DNA of 64,000 bases from NCBI GenBank assembly GCA_016179685.1, contig JACPCR010000081.1, forward strand, positions 46,602 through 110,601, in the 5' to 3' direction. Position numbers and translations under genes: made by a program. Origin of the DNA: Planctomycetota bacterium. GTDB taxonomy: Bacteria; Planctomycetota; PUPC01; JACPCR01. Positions 25,460 to 33,813 of this stretch are shown here, piece by piece. The stretch's first letter is position 1. Every line of letters begins with the position of its first letter. A model generated the notes under the pieces. That model was given only the letters and a program-made list of their open reading frames with translations, was not told where the DNA came from and searched no databases.

Positions 25460-26806
25460 ATGGCTTGCTCCTTCCAGCGGTCATGGTTCGTTTTGGTCTC
25501 TATTGCAGCAACATCCGGCTCCTGGACCGCGGCCGAAGGGAAACGGGAGTCCCGGCCGGTCGGCACGCGGGACGCCCCCTTCTATCTGGGGGCATGGGTC
25601 GGGGCCGACCTCTTCGCCTGGGGCGACCTCCTCGGCATGGGCGAGGACAGCGCATCCACCATCGATGCCATCAGCGCCGACCTCGCCTCCCTCGGATGCA
25701 ACGCCGTGTGGGTCGCCGGATTCGCTCCCTGGTTCGCCGAAACGCCCCGGATCGGCCTCTGGCTCGATACCGCGGAAAAACACCAGCTCAAAGCCGTCAT
25801 CCAGGGGTCCGGCTTCCCCTATGCCATCCCCAAAGGCGAGGAACGGCTTCTCGCCAGGACCCGCTCCGAGGTCGTCCCTTTCTGGAAGTCCGTCGCCCGC
25901 CAGTGGGGACGACACCCGGCGCTCCTCGCCTACTGCCCCGTCGAGGAGATCGGTGATAACGTCGAGAAGGGCGAGACCGTGACCCTCGACGCCCTGGCCG
26001 AGGTCGGGCGGGCCGTCGCCCGCATCGACCCGGTCCATCCCGTCACGACCATCCACATCTCCACCTGGTTCAACGTCGCCAAGAAGGAGGCGGAAATCCG
26101 GGGCCGCGACCTGCGCGTGCTCGTCATGGACCTCTACGTCTTTACCCACGTCCACGATTGGTCCCTTCCCGTAAACACCTGGGCCACTCCCGACGAGGCC
26201 ACCCGCGGCTACCTCGAGTGGACCGGCCGGCACGTCCGGCTGGCTCGTTCCGCCGGCGTCCCCCTCTGGGTCTTTGCCCAGGCCAATGAAACCACGTGGG
26301 TCCGAAAATTGGGCGGGGCCAGGCCCGAGTCCCGGCCCAACTTCCGCATGCCCACGCCTCCGGAAATGTCCTTCCAGGTCTGGGCGGCCATCCTCGCCGG
26401 CGCTAAAGGCGTTTTCTTCTTCCCCTACAACTCCACGCCCGAGCCGCCGCCCGACAGCCAGGCGAATCTCGAAGAATGGGAACACGGGGTCGGGATGAGG
26501 ACCCTACAGGGCGAGCCGACGGCTTCCCACGAGGGCCTGGCCCGGGTGGGGCAGAAGGTCCGTGAATATCTCAACCTTCTCGGCCGGCTCGTGCCGGAAT
26601 CCGAGGTGTCCGAAATCGAGAAAATTCTGGCCCGGACGTTTCGCGACCCGCGAGGTGACGACAGGTTTCTCGTCCTGCTCAACCGCGACGTGGAGAATTC
26701 CAGGCCGATTCCCAACGAGTTCATCCGGCGGTCGGGATTGCCCGCAGGAACGACTCTCGAAGCGGGTGAAGGGAGACTGACTCCGAGTAATGCAGGTCAG
26801 AAATAG
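25460..26806 (+). CDS. Exported TIM-barrel glycoside-hydrolase-like protein
   Basis: A 448-residue protein with an N-terminal hydrophobic stretch (SWFVLVSIAATSGSWTAA) that may be a signal peptide. The body fits a (beta/alpha)8 glycosidase-like barrel: LASLGCNAVWVAGFAPW, HPALLAYCPVEEIGDN (possible acid/base Glu), VLVMDLYVFTHVHDW and VPLWVFAQANETTWVR near the end of the barrel. It resembles the gene at 32585 in length and in its C-terminal beta domain (DDRFLVLLNRDVENSRPIP). No assigned family; substrate unknown. Confidence 0.7.
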   Translation: MACSFQRSWFVLVSIAATSGSWTAAEGKRESRPVGTRDAPFYLGAWVGADLFAWGDLLGMGEDSASTIDAISADLASLGCNAVWVAGFAPWFAETPRIGLWLDTAEKHQLKAVIQGSGFPYAIPKGEERLLARTRSEVVPFWKSVARQWGRHPALLAYCPVEEIGDNVEKGETVTLDALAEVGRAVARIDPVHPVTTIHISTWFNVAKKEAEIRGRDLRVLVMDLYVFTHVHDWSLPVNTWATPDEATRGYLEWTGRHVRLARSAGVPLWVFAQANETTWVRKLGGARPESRPNFRMPTPPEMSFQVWAAILAGAKGVFFFPYNSTPEPPPDSQANLEEWEHGVGMRTLQGEPTASHEGLARVGQKVREYLNLLGRLVPESEVSEIEKILARTFRDPRGDDRFLVLLNRDVENSRPIPNEFIRRSGLPAGTTLEAGEGRLTPSNAGQK

Positions 26807-26837
26807 TCAGCCTTGGGCGTCTCCGCCTACCGCGGAT

Positions 26838-26892
26838 TGCCCCGGGCTGCTACGTAAGGTGGCAATGTCCTTGACGTTGCCACCTTGCATAA
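26838..26892 (-). repeat. Dispersed GGTGGCAA...TTGCCACC hairpin element (copy A)
   Basis: The reverse complement of this 55-bp stretch matches 56256-56308 almost base for base. Core: GGTGGCAACGTCAAGGACAT followed by TGCCACC, with 8-bp complementary ends. It lies 32 bp after the upstream gene's stop. Confidence 0.85.
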
Positions 26893-26994
26893 CCCGTTGT
26901 ATTTAAACGGTCTACGTTTAGCATACGTAACTATGAACAAAGGCGCTCGTGCCGTCCCGCTGCCGGCGAATTTCAACAAAAACTTCTGTTCCCA

Positions 26995-27070
26995 CGCCAG
27001 GGCTGGGCCGGCGAAGCCGGGCCAGTCCCGGCTCTGAAAGCCGCGAGCCCGAAGGGCGCAGCGGATTTCA
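26995..27070 (+). repeat. Compound double-hairpin repeat (GGGCCGGCGAAGCCGGGCC / GAAAGCCGC)
   Basis: Two hairpins in series: GCCAGGGCTGGGCCGGC-GAA-GCCGGGCCAGTCCCGGC, then TGAAAGCCGC...GCGGATTTCA. A close copy is at 58615-58690, and the second hairpin alone is at 51644-51679. Confidence 0.85.
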
Positions 27071-27074
27071 GCGG

Positions 27075-27205
27075 AAAAGTTGAAACGTGTCCCGCCAGAC
27101 CTCTCCCAGTGGGAGGCGGGTCGGGTGTCAGTTGATTCCTGAACCCTGAACCCTGACACCTTGTGCACCCTTGTTGCGTTGCGGGCTTCGCCCGCCTCAA
27201 GGACC
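27075..27205 (-). repeat. Inverted copy of the dispersed repeat at 10158
   Basis: Read on the minus strand this begins with CTTGAGGCGGGCGAAGCCCG and continues through GGTGTCAGGGTTCAGGG to a GTTTCAACTT end, matching 10158-10275 with few changes. The TGA stop of the beta-helix gene lies inside the first bases of the repeat. Confidence 0.85.
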
Positions 27206-29263
27206 CCACACCATCTCGGGCAGGACGGCCCGAAATTCATCCCTGACCAGTCCGATCCTCTCGAACGGTATCGGCTGGAAACCAGGCAGCCTCGAATACA
27301 CCTCGGAGTCGGGCCTGAGACGGAAGTCGCCCCTCGCCGCGCCGGCGAATCCGGGATCGCCCTCGGTGACCCAGTTCTCCCCGAGCGGGACCTGCCAGTT
27401 GCCGCTGCACGTGCTGGCGCACAACACCAGGACGTTCCGGACCGCCCGGCTGACCCGTGGCTGTCCCGGCTGCGGATTCATGAATCCGACCAGGGCCGGA
27501 TAGCGCGTGGTGTACGGTGGCTGAGTGATATCGACCTCCTTGAGCAGCTTCTCCTGCCAGAAGCAATCGCCACCGCCGTCGACGATCATCTTCCAGTGCT
27601 GGTCGCTCCAGGGGTAGGAGCCCAAGGCGCGCCGGCACTCGATGAAGACGTTGTTCTCGGCCAGGATGTCGTGCCCGCCGTGGGAGAAAACCGTGCCGAA
27701 CGAGCCCTTGCCAGGTTCGCCGCACCGGAAGAAGACGTTGCCGAACACGGTGTCGCCGCCGTCGCCATCGTCGAAGTACACGGCCGCGTTGCCGTGCCCC
27801 ATCGGGCTGCCGATGTGATGCCAGAAATTGAAGCGAACGACGTTGCCGCGGCACGACGGGTTGCGGCCCTTGTAGCAGGCGCCGCAGTCGTCCGTCTCCA
27901 GACAGACGTGGTGCACGCGGTTCCACTCGATGACGTGATCATTCCCCTCGATGCTGATGGCCTGGTGCGGAGCGTCGTGGATCAGATTGTGCGCAGCACG
28001 GTGGCCGACCCCCTGAATCCGCATGGCATTCGAATAGGTCGGCTTGTGAATGGAAAAACGCCAGATGTGGTTGTTCACCGCCTCGTGCCCGCCAGCGGTC
28101 AGCGTCCTGCGGTCGCCGCCGGAAAGCGTGATCCCGCCCGTGCCGGTGTCGTGGATATCGCAGGCCTCGACGCGGTGGCCTGAGCCGCCGGACACGGAGA
28201 TGCCGATCTCGCGGGTATTTCGGACCTCGCAAGCCTGGATGCGGACGCCGCTTCCGCCGCCGACGGCGATGCCCTCTCCCAGCGAGGCCTCGACAAGAAA
28301 TCCCCGCAAGACCACCGCGGTCGCATCCCTGACGGCAACGACCGGGCCCTTGAGGATGGAGAGCATCACCCGTGCACCAGCCAGCGACGCCGGCGGCCAG
28401 AAAAAGAGCCGCCCGCCGCCGCGGTCGATGTAGTACTCGCCGGGCCGGTCGAGCTCCTCAATCAGGTTCAGGGCGTAATAGCGCCGAGGCGAAGGATTGC
28501 CATCCCGGACGCTGTATTGGGCGGGCGCGGCCAGCGTGATCCGACGCCTTTCACGATCGATGGATTGAATCCGGATCACTTCCGCGTGCCAGTCGTAGCA
28601 CCAGTAACCGTGCAGCCAGACGCCCGAATCGACGTCCCAGCGCGACGGGCGGTCGCCGGAATACTCGAACACGCCGCCCTGAGTGCCCGCGTCACCCGTG
28701 CGGGGACAGGCGCCGGGCTCGATGATCCGCTCGATGGTGGCCCAGCCCTCGTTCGGCCATCGCGCCAGCGTCATGCGCTGACCGTTGAAGAACAGTTCCG
28801 GCGTCACCGCTGCACCCTGGTATTTCACCGGGAAACTGCCCAGGTCCGTGACGCCCAACGCATGCAGGTCGGCCTGAGCCACCTTCCCGCGGGCCGCGGG
28901 GTCCAGACGCTCCAGCACTCCCGCGTCCGTGACCGGAAAGAAGGCATCAGGCGGTATCGTCACGCCGCCTGCGAGGATCGCCTGCTCGCCAGGCGCGGCC
29001 CGGTAGACCGTCGGCGCGTCCCCCGAGCCCGAGTCCCGGGCATCGAGCGTGAAAGTCTCTGCCATAGGGTAGACGCCGCCTCGGACCACAACAGTGACGC
29101 CCTGGCCAACAGCCGTTCCGCCTGCCCTCACCTTTCGGACCTCGCCCCTCGCCCGTTCGAGCGTCCGGAACGGACCCTCCGGCCGCCCGGACGCCGGTTC
29201 GGCGAGTTTCCCGGACCAGGCATCGTTGCCGTTGATGGACACGTAATAATCTGCTGCTTGCAT
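27197..29263 (-). CDS. Right-handed parallel beta-helix protein (GH141/GH120-like)
   Basis: A 688-residue protein. The start at 29263 (MQAADYYVSINGNDAWSG) has an AGGAGG site 6 bases upstream; an upstream in-frame ATG at 29287 is less likely. The N-terminus and RTLERARGEVRKVRAG plus GVTVVVRGGVYPMAETF are typical of right-handed beta-helix glycosidases of the GH141/GH120 type. Coils are visible as repeated short strands (IQACEVRNTREIGISVSGG, HRVEACDIHDTGTGGITLSG, NAMRIQGVGHRAAHNLIHDA). No signal peptide is evident, so it may act in the cytoplasm on imported oligosaccharide. It is divergent from the sugar-isomerase-like gene. Confidence 0.85.
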   Translation of the reverse strand: MQAADYYVSINGNDAWSGKLAEPASGRPEGPFRTLERARGEVRKVRAGGTAVGQGVTVVVRGGVYPMAETFTLDARDSGSGDAPTVYRAAPGEQAILAGGVTIPPDAFFPVTDAGVLERLDPAARGKVAQADLHALGVTDLGSFPVKYQGAAVTPELFFNGQRMTLARWPNEGWATIERIIEPGACPRTGDAGTQGGVFEYSGDRPSRWDVDSGVWLHGYWCYDWHAEVIRIQSIDRERRRITLAAPAQYSVRDGNPSPRRYYALNLIEELDRPGEYYIDRGGGRLFFWPPASLAGARVMLSILKGPVVAVRDATAVVLRGFLVEASLGEGIAVGGGSGVRIQACEVRNTREIGISVSGGSGHRVEACDIHDTGTGGITLSGGDRRTLTAGGHEAVNNHIWRFSIHKPTYSNAMRIQGVGHRAAHNLIHDAPHQAISIEGNDHVIEWNRVHHVCLETDDCGACYKGRNPSCRGNVVRFNFWHHIGSPMGHGNAAVYFDDGDGGDTVFGNVFFRCGEPGKGSFGTVFSHGGHDILAENNVFIECRRALGSYPWSDQHWKMIVDGGGDCFWQEKLLKEVDITQPPYTTRYPALVGFMNPQPGQPRVSRAVRNVLVLCASTCSGNWQVPLGENWVTEGDPGFAGAARGDFRLRPDSEVYSRLPGFQPIPFERIGLVRDEFRAVLPEMVWGP

Positions 29264-29341
29264 GTCGCCTCCTACCGTTGGATTCACCTCTCATCCTCGA
29301 TGGCTTGAAGAGGGTCTTCAGCGCCATTTTTCATCCCGCTG

Positions 29342-29385
29342 GCATCCCTGTTCAAAAGTGCACCAGCAATTTTGAACAGGGATGC
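29342..29385 (+). repeat. 44-bp near-perfect hairpin (copy 3)
   Basis: 20+4+20 geometry: the left arm begins GCATCCCTGTTCAAAAGTGC, loop ACCA, and the right arm pairs with one mismatch. It sits in the divergent space between the beta-helix gene and the TIM-barrel gene, 68 bases before the promoter at 29453. Confidence 0.9.
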
Positions 29386-29452
29386 TAACCTGAAAATCCG
29401 GTCGAGTACTGTATCTCGAAGGCACGGGAGCATTTCTGAACGGGGAAACGAG

Positions 29453-29481
29453 TTCACAATCGGAAAGTATTCTCCTACAAT
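29453..29481 (+). promoter_or_regulatory. Candidate sigma70-type promoter for the sugar isomerase-like gene
   Basis: TTCACA (29453-29458) and TACAAT (29476-29481) at the optimal 17-base spacing, each one mismatch from consensus. The transcript would start near 29488, giving a leader of about 67 bases that ends with GAAGGAG before the ATG at 29555. Confidence 0.55.
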
Positions 29482-29554
29482 CTCCGGTTTTCGCCGCCCC
29501 GAGGCGAGCCGCTTCCTCTTCAATGGGCCTCCCCTGAACTGAAGGAGTTTCGTC

Positions 29555-30457
29555 ATGAACCACGACCTGTCCAAGGAATCCATCCGAATCGGCACGCTCG
29601 TCGGCGCTGGCAACGCTCCCAGCACGATCCGCCAGATTCTCCCGCACGGGTTCGAATCCTTCTCGCTGACCTTCTGGCAGAGGATCGGGGACGTGAACCT
29701 GAAGAAGCTGGCCGGGGAGGTCAAGGAAGCCCTCGGGGACTCCGGCGTCGTCATCAGCACCGTGTCCATCTATGGCAATCCGCTCGATGACGCGCCGGGC
29801 GACCGCGAGACCCGCGAGGGATGGAAAAAGCTGATCGACGGCGCGCACCTGTTCGGGGCCGATCTGGTGACCGGCTTCACGGGCCGGCTCCGCGGAAAGC
29901 GCATCGACGAATCCATACCGCAATTCAAGAAGGTGTTCGGCCCGCTGGCCAAGCGAGCCTCGGACCGAGGGGTCCGGATCGCCTTCGAGAACTGCGAGAT
30001 GGGCGGCAACTGGAGCTCCGGCGACTGGAACATCGCACACTATCCGGCGGCGTGGGAATTGATGTTCAACGCCGTCCCGGCGGACAATCTCGGCCTCGAA
30101 TGGGAGCCCTGCCACCAGATGGTCAAGCTGATCGACCCCATGCCGCAGCTCCGCCAGTGGGTCAAGAAAATCTTCCACCTCCATGGAAAGGACTGCACGA
30201 TCCACTGGGACGTCCTCCGGCAGTTCGGCATCGGCGGCCCCAGGCCGTTCGCCTTCCACCGCACGCCGGGCTTCGGCGACTCCAACTGGGCCGACATCAT
30301 CTCCGACCTGCGCAAGGGGGGATTCCGCGGCTCGATCGACATCGAGGGCTGGCACGACCCCGTCTATCGCGGCGACCTCGAGATGACCGGCCAGGTTCGG
30401 GGTCTGAACTACCTCAAGGAGTGCCGCGGAGGGCACTTTGTGCCGAATCCCACTTAG
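29555..30457 (+). CDS. Sugar phosphate isomerase/epimerase (xylose-isomerase-like TIM barrel)
   Basis: A 300-residue AP-endonuclease-2-type TIM barrel. The metal-binding residues are recognisable: E in RIAFENCEMGGNW, E and H in GLEWEPCHQMVK, H in HLHGKDC and E/H in DIEGWHDPVY. Such proteins isomerise or epimerise keto-sugars (tagatose/fructose 3-epimerase, inosose dehydratase type) or act as 3-dehydro-sugar enzymes beside Gfo/Idh/MocA oxidoreductases. A GAAGGAG site lies 7 bases before the ATG. It is the first gene of a plus-strand catabolic run, with a promoter at 29453 and a probable terminator after it. Confidence 0.92.
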   Translation: MNHDLSKESIRIGTLVGAGNAPSTIRQILPHGFESFSLTFWQRIGDVNLKKLAGEVKEALGDSGVVISTVSIYGNPLDDAPGDRETREGWKKLIDGAHLFGADLVTGFTGRLRGKRIDESIPQFKKVFGPLAKRASDRGVRIAFENCEMGGNWSSGDWNIAHYPAAWELMFNAVPADNLGLEWEPCHQMVKLIDPMPQLRQWVKKIFHLHGKDCTIHWDVLRQFGIGGPRPFAFHRTPGFGDSNWADIISDLRKGGFRGSIDIEGWHDPVYRGDLEMTGQVRGLNYLKECRGGHFVPNPT

Positions 30458-30459
30458 GC

Positions 30460-30494
30460 GTTTGGGGCCCCAAACTTGTAAAAACTTTTTGATG
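30460..30494 (+). terminator. Possible transcription terminator after the isomerase-like gene
   Basis: The perfect palindrome GTTTGGGGCCCCAAAC at 30460-30475 starts 3 bases after the stop and is followed by TTGTAAAAACTTTTT. The stem is GC-rich at its tip, but the first T-run is interrupted, so termination strength is uncertain. Confidence 0.45.
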
Positions 30495-30710
30495 AACACT
30501 GAATCCGTTTTTCGTTCCGCGTTTTTCTTTCCCTCCACAGCATCTCTACGGGAAACGGGATTCCTACGGGAGAATCCGTGGGGGTACCCTTCTGCGGTTG
30601 GAGAAAGAATCCGCGGTGGGATACGGCAAGCGCTTCGCCATGCACCCCATGCGCTTCGCTGAGGTGCATGGCTTCGCTAAAAGGCCTTGCTTGTAAAGCC
30701 GCAGTTCCTA
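30495..30710. other. Intergenic region with GAATCCG and GCGCTTCGC words
   Basis: No gene. Contains GAGAATCCGTGGG and AAAGAATCCGCGGTGGG, words also found at 47020-47120, and a palindromic GCCATGCACC...GGTGCATGGC pair at about 30644-30671 wrapped in GCGCTTCGC repeats. Confidence 0.5.
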
Positions 30711-30754
30711 GTCATCGGGCACGGAAGTGCACCCGCACTTGCGAACTCGTCCAC
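30711..30754 (+). repeat. 44-bp imperfect palindrome, AAGTGC-N4-GCACTT tip (copy 4)
   Basis: Tip CGGAAGTGC-ACCC-GCACTTGCG. 13 of 20 arm positions pair. The right arm GCGAACTCGTCCAC matches the copies at 11129 and 45044. It ends 32 bases before the aldolase start. Confidence 0.75.
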
Positions 30755-30785
30755 TTAAGGAAACCCCTCCTCCGGAGTCCATTCC

Positions 30786-31571
30786 ATGAGGAACAGCCTG
30801 AAGAAACGACTGGCTGAAGGTAAGGTCGCGGTGGGCGCACAGCTCCGGTTCGGCTGCCCGGCCATTGCGGAACAATTCGGCCTGGCGGGCTTTGACTGGC
30901 TGCTCCTGGACAGCGAGCATGCGCCGCAGACGCCGGAGGGCATCCAGTCGCAGCTACAGGGGATCGGGTGCACGGCGGCGACTCCGATCGTTCGTGCGGC
31001 GAAGAACGATCCGGACCTGATCAAGCTGTATCTGGACATGGGGGCCATGGGCATTGTCGTGCCGTTTATCGAGACGGCGGACGAGGCGGAGCGCGGTGCC
31101 CGGGCGTGCCGGTATCCGCCCCGGGGCACGCGCGGCTGGGGCCCGCACCGTGCCGCGGGTTACGGGCTGAAGGCCGCGGCCTATACGAAGGAGGCGGACC
31201 GCGAGACCGTTTACATCCCGATCATCGAATCGGCCCGGGCCGTGAAAAATATCCGGGCCATTTTGTCCGTCGAAGGCGTCGATTCGTTCCTCGTCGGGCC
31301 CGTAGACCTCTCCATTTCTCTCGGGATGCCGTTCGAGTACGAATGCCCGAAGTTTCAGAAGGCCATCCGCACGGTCCTCGAGGCCGCGCAGGACGCGGGC
31401 AAGCCCGCGGGCACGGGTGTCGCCGGGCCCGTGTTCGAGCCGGGCAGCGTCCAGGACTGCGTCCAGAAGGGCTTTCGCCTGCTGCTGGCTGGCGGAGACG
31501 AGCCGATCCTGGCCGCGGGATGTCAGCGAGTGCTGGACAACGTCCGGAATGCCGCGAAGACGCCGAGGTAA
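30786..31571 (+). CDS. HpcH/HpaI aldolase family protein (2-keto-3-deoxy sugar acid aldolase type)
   Basis: A 261-residue class II (metal-dependent) pyruvate aldolase related to GarL and HpaI, which cleave 2-keto-3-deoxy acids to pyruvate and an aldehyde. Motifs: GFDWLLLDSEHAP with the catalytic His, IVRAAKNDPDLIKLYLDMGA with the phosphate or substrate Arg, and GVDSFLVGPVDLSISLGMP near residues 162-180. Its stop is one base before the next start, so it is coupled to a hydroxyacid dehydrogenase, a pairing expected in sugar-acid breakdown. Exact substrate unknown. Confidence 0.92.
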   Translation: MRNSLKKRLAEGKVAVGAQLRFGCPAIAEQFGLAGFDWLLLDSEHAPQTPEGIQSQLQGIGCTAATPIVRAAKNDPDLIKLYLDMGAMGIVVPFIETADEAERGARACRYPPRGTRGWGPHRAAGYGLKAAAYTKEADRETVYIPIIESARAVKNIRAILSVEGVDSFLVGPVDLSISLGMPFEYECPKFQKAIRTVLEAAQDAGKPAGTGVAGPVFEPGSVQDCVQKGFRLLLAGGDEPILAAGCQRVLDNVRNAAKTPR

Positions 31572-31572
31572 C

Positions 31573-32544
31573 ATGAAACGACTCCAGGTCCTCCTTCTCC
31601 CGTTCCCGAATCATTTCCATCCCTGGTGCGATGACGTCATCCGGGCGGTGGGTGACCGTCACGATCTGCGCCTTTTCGACGGACGGCGGCCGATCGGACC
31701 CCAGTTCGAGGGGATCGATGTGGTGATCGACCAGGGCGGGAGTGTCGGCACCCGCGAGATGATGGACGCGGCCCGGAGCGCTCGGCTCTGGCAGATTCTG
31801 GGGACCGGCTTCGATCATTTCGACCTCTCCACCCTTCGAGCGAAGGGGATCGCGGTATCGAACTGTCCGGGCCAGTTCAGCAGCGTGGCGCTCGCGGAGA
31901 CGGCGATGATGTTCATTCTCATGCTGGCGCATCGCTATAAAGAACGGGCGGCGAACTTCGGGGCCGGCGTGCTCCACGAGCCCATGGGGCGCGAGCTCAA
32001 GGGGCTGAGGCTCGGCGTCATTGGCTTCGGGGCCAGCGGCCGTGACCTGGCCCGGCGGGCCAGGGCCTTCGGCATGCGCATCCTGGCGATCGACGTTCGA
32101 GCGATCGAGCCCGAGGTGCTCGAAGAGGTCCGGCCGGAGATCGTGGGGACGCCGGCGGACCTCGATCGGGTGCTGGCCGGGAGCGATTTCGTGTCGTTGC
32201 ACCTGCACCTCAATGCGGAGACGCGGAACATCCTCGATGCCCGGCGACTGGCGCTCCTGAAGCCCACCGCCTGTCTGATCAACGTGGCGCGGGGCGCGCT
32301 GGTGGACGAGGCAGCGCTGTTCGAGGCCCTGGCCTCGGGCCGGATCGCCGGCGCCGGCCTCGACGTGTTCGCCACCGAGCCGCCGGACCCGGCTCTTCCG
32401 GTCTTCAAGCTTCCCAACGTCGTGGTCACACCGCATACGGCGGGCGCCACGGACGGCACCTCCCTCGCCCGCGCCGCCTGCGCCGCGGAAAACGTGGACC
32501 GGATCGCCCGGGGCCTCGAGCCGCTTCACCGGATCGATCGTTAG
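31573..32544 (+). CDS. D-2-hydroxyacid dehydrogenase, phosphoglycerate-dehydrogenase-like
   Basis: A 323-residue NAD-dependent dehydrogenase. The start MKRLQVLLLPFPN at 31573 follows the aldolase stop by one base; the upstream in-frame extension belongs to that gene's shadow. Rossmann motif GVIGFGASGRDLA; catalytic Arg in LINVARGALVDE, Glu in GLDVFATEPPD and His in VTPHTAGAT. It probably reduces the aldehyde-derived or keto-acid product of the neighbouring aldolase (inference). Confidence 0.93.
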   Translation: MKRLQVLLLPFPNHFHPWCDDVIRAVGDRHDLRLFDGRRPIGPQFEGIDVVIDQGGSVGTREMMDAARSARLWQILGTGFDHFDLSTLRAKGIAVSNCPGQFSSVALAETAMMFILMLAHRYKERAANFGAGVLHEPMGRELKGLRLGVIGFGASGRDLARRARAFGMRILAIDVRAIEPEVLEEVRPEIVGTPADLDRVLAGSDFVSLHLHLNAETRNILDARRLALLKPTACLINVARGALVDEAALFEALASGRIAGAGLDVFATEPPDPALPVFKLPNVVVTPHTAGATDGTSLARAACAAENVDRIARGLEPLHRIDR

Positions 32545-32584
32545 CGAACGGCCAGAATCGAAGCAGGATACAGCAGGCGCTTCG

Positions 32585-33787
32585 CTAACCGACGACCTCA
32601 TAGACGCGTGCCGCGTAGGGGCTGAAGAAATCCGTGGCCGACCCGTTCACCACCGGAACGGTTCGGCCCTCGCCCAGCACGGAAAGGCTGCGGGTCCGCT
32701 GGGCATCGAAGCCGGTCCAGGTGACCTCCGCGGGGTCAAAGCCGCTATTGACCGCGATCAGAAACCGCTTCCCGCCGTGCTCCTTCGCCAGGGTCTCCAC
32801 GCCCCGCCAGATGGAGTAGCCCAGGTTGCGATACCGTGTCTGGAGGGGCGGCTTCAACGTCCGGCCCGCCAGAACGTCGTGCAGCCCGCGGAGCTCCCGC
32901 ACCAATCGGCGGATGTCCTGCCAGATGCGCTGGTCCGCCGGCACCCGGAACATGCTGAACAGCAGCCCGCTGGCGCCGGAGATGACCTCCGCGTAGGCCA
33001 TGTAACGCATCTGCTCATGGGTCGGGTAGAGGATGGCGGAGTCGTCCCGGGTCTGGCCCTCGAACCCCGGCTGCTTCGGGTTGAAGAAGTCCTCCCACGC
33101 CATGGCCTGAAGCTGCATCCAGACGGGCTTGCGGCCCCGGCCCACCTCGACCATCTTTCTCGTGTAATCGCACACGGCCGAAAGGGTCTGGTCCGGCGTA
33201 TCCAGCGCGCGGCCGTCGGGCCGGATGCCGATGTGACGCCGCATCCGCGGCGGCAGGATGGGATACGGGTTGCAGCCGAGGATGTCCGCACACGCGTTGT
33301 AGGCCTCGAGTCCTTCGACCGTGCCGCTGCAACTGTGGCCTTGATGGACAGGGTGGCCGGGGTCCAGACGGTGGACCAGTTCGTAACCGGTGGCGAGGTC
33401 ATCCGCACTCTGGTTGACCGCGGCCGGCGCGTCGGGCCGCCACGCCGGTTCGTTATAGGTCTCGTAAGCGAGCAGGTCCGGATGCTCCCGAAGCTCCGAG
33501 ACCGCACGGGTCAATTCTTCTTCATGCGTGGGGTTGGCCCGGAGGTTGGTGCGGTTGTAAAGGTAAGCGCAGATTTTCAGGCCGTGCAGCTCATGAGGCA
33601 GCGGCTGTGGCGGGGGCAGGGTCGATCCGAGCGTGCCGAACACGAGGTGTCGGAAGCAGTTGAAGCCGGCCTCCGCGAGGTCCTCCATGGTCGCGCCGGC
33701 GGGCATGTGGCGTCCCTGCAGGGCGAAAAACGGCTTGCCGTCCAGCTCCAGCATCCGCTCCCGGCCAAAGGTAACTCTCGTACACAT
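32585..33787 (-). CDS. Glycoside-hydrolase-like TIM-barrel protein
   Basis: About 400 residues. The start at 33787 (MCTRVTFGRERMLELDGKPF) lies 27 bp after the upstream gene's stop; a start 17 codons earlier would overlap that gene. The barrel has FALQGRHMPAGATMEDLAEAG, LLAYETYNEPAWRPDAP with a likely acid/base Glu in the NEP motif, ILGCNPYPILPPRMRR and KPVWMQLQAMAWEDFF. The C-terminal beta domain reads RFLIAVNSGFDPAEVTW. NEP followed by a second Glu-rich strand is the clan GH-A pattern, but the family is not assigned. No signal peptide. Third gene of a minus-strand operon. Confidence 0.78.
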   Translation of the reverse strand: MCTRVTFGRERMLELDGKPFFALQGRHMPAGATMEDLAEAGFNCFRHLVFGTLGSTLPPPQPLPHELHGLKICAYLYNRTNLRANPTHEEELTRAVSELREHPDLLAYETYNEPAWRPDAPAAVNQSADDLATGYELVHRLDPGHPVHQGHSCSGTVEGLEAYNACADILGCNPYPILPPRMRRHIGIRPDGRALDTPDQTLSAVCDYTRKMVEVGRGRKPVWMQLQAMAWEDFFNPKQPGFEGQTRDDSAILYPTHEQMRYMAYAEVISGASGLLFSMFRVPADQRIWQDIRRLVRELRGLHDVLAGRTLKPPLQTRYRNLGYSIWRGVETLAKEHGGKRFLIAVNSGFDPAEVTWTGFDAQRTRSLSVLGEGRTVPVVNGSATDFFSPYAARVYEVVG

Positions 33788-33813
33788 GGGGATACTCGGT
33801 GAACCCCTTCGGG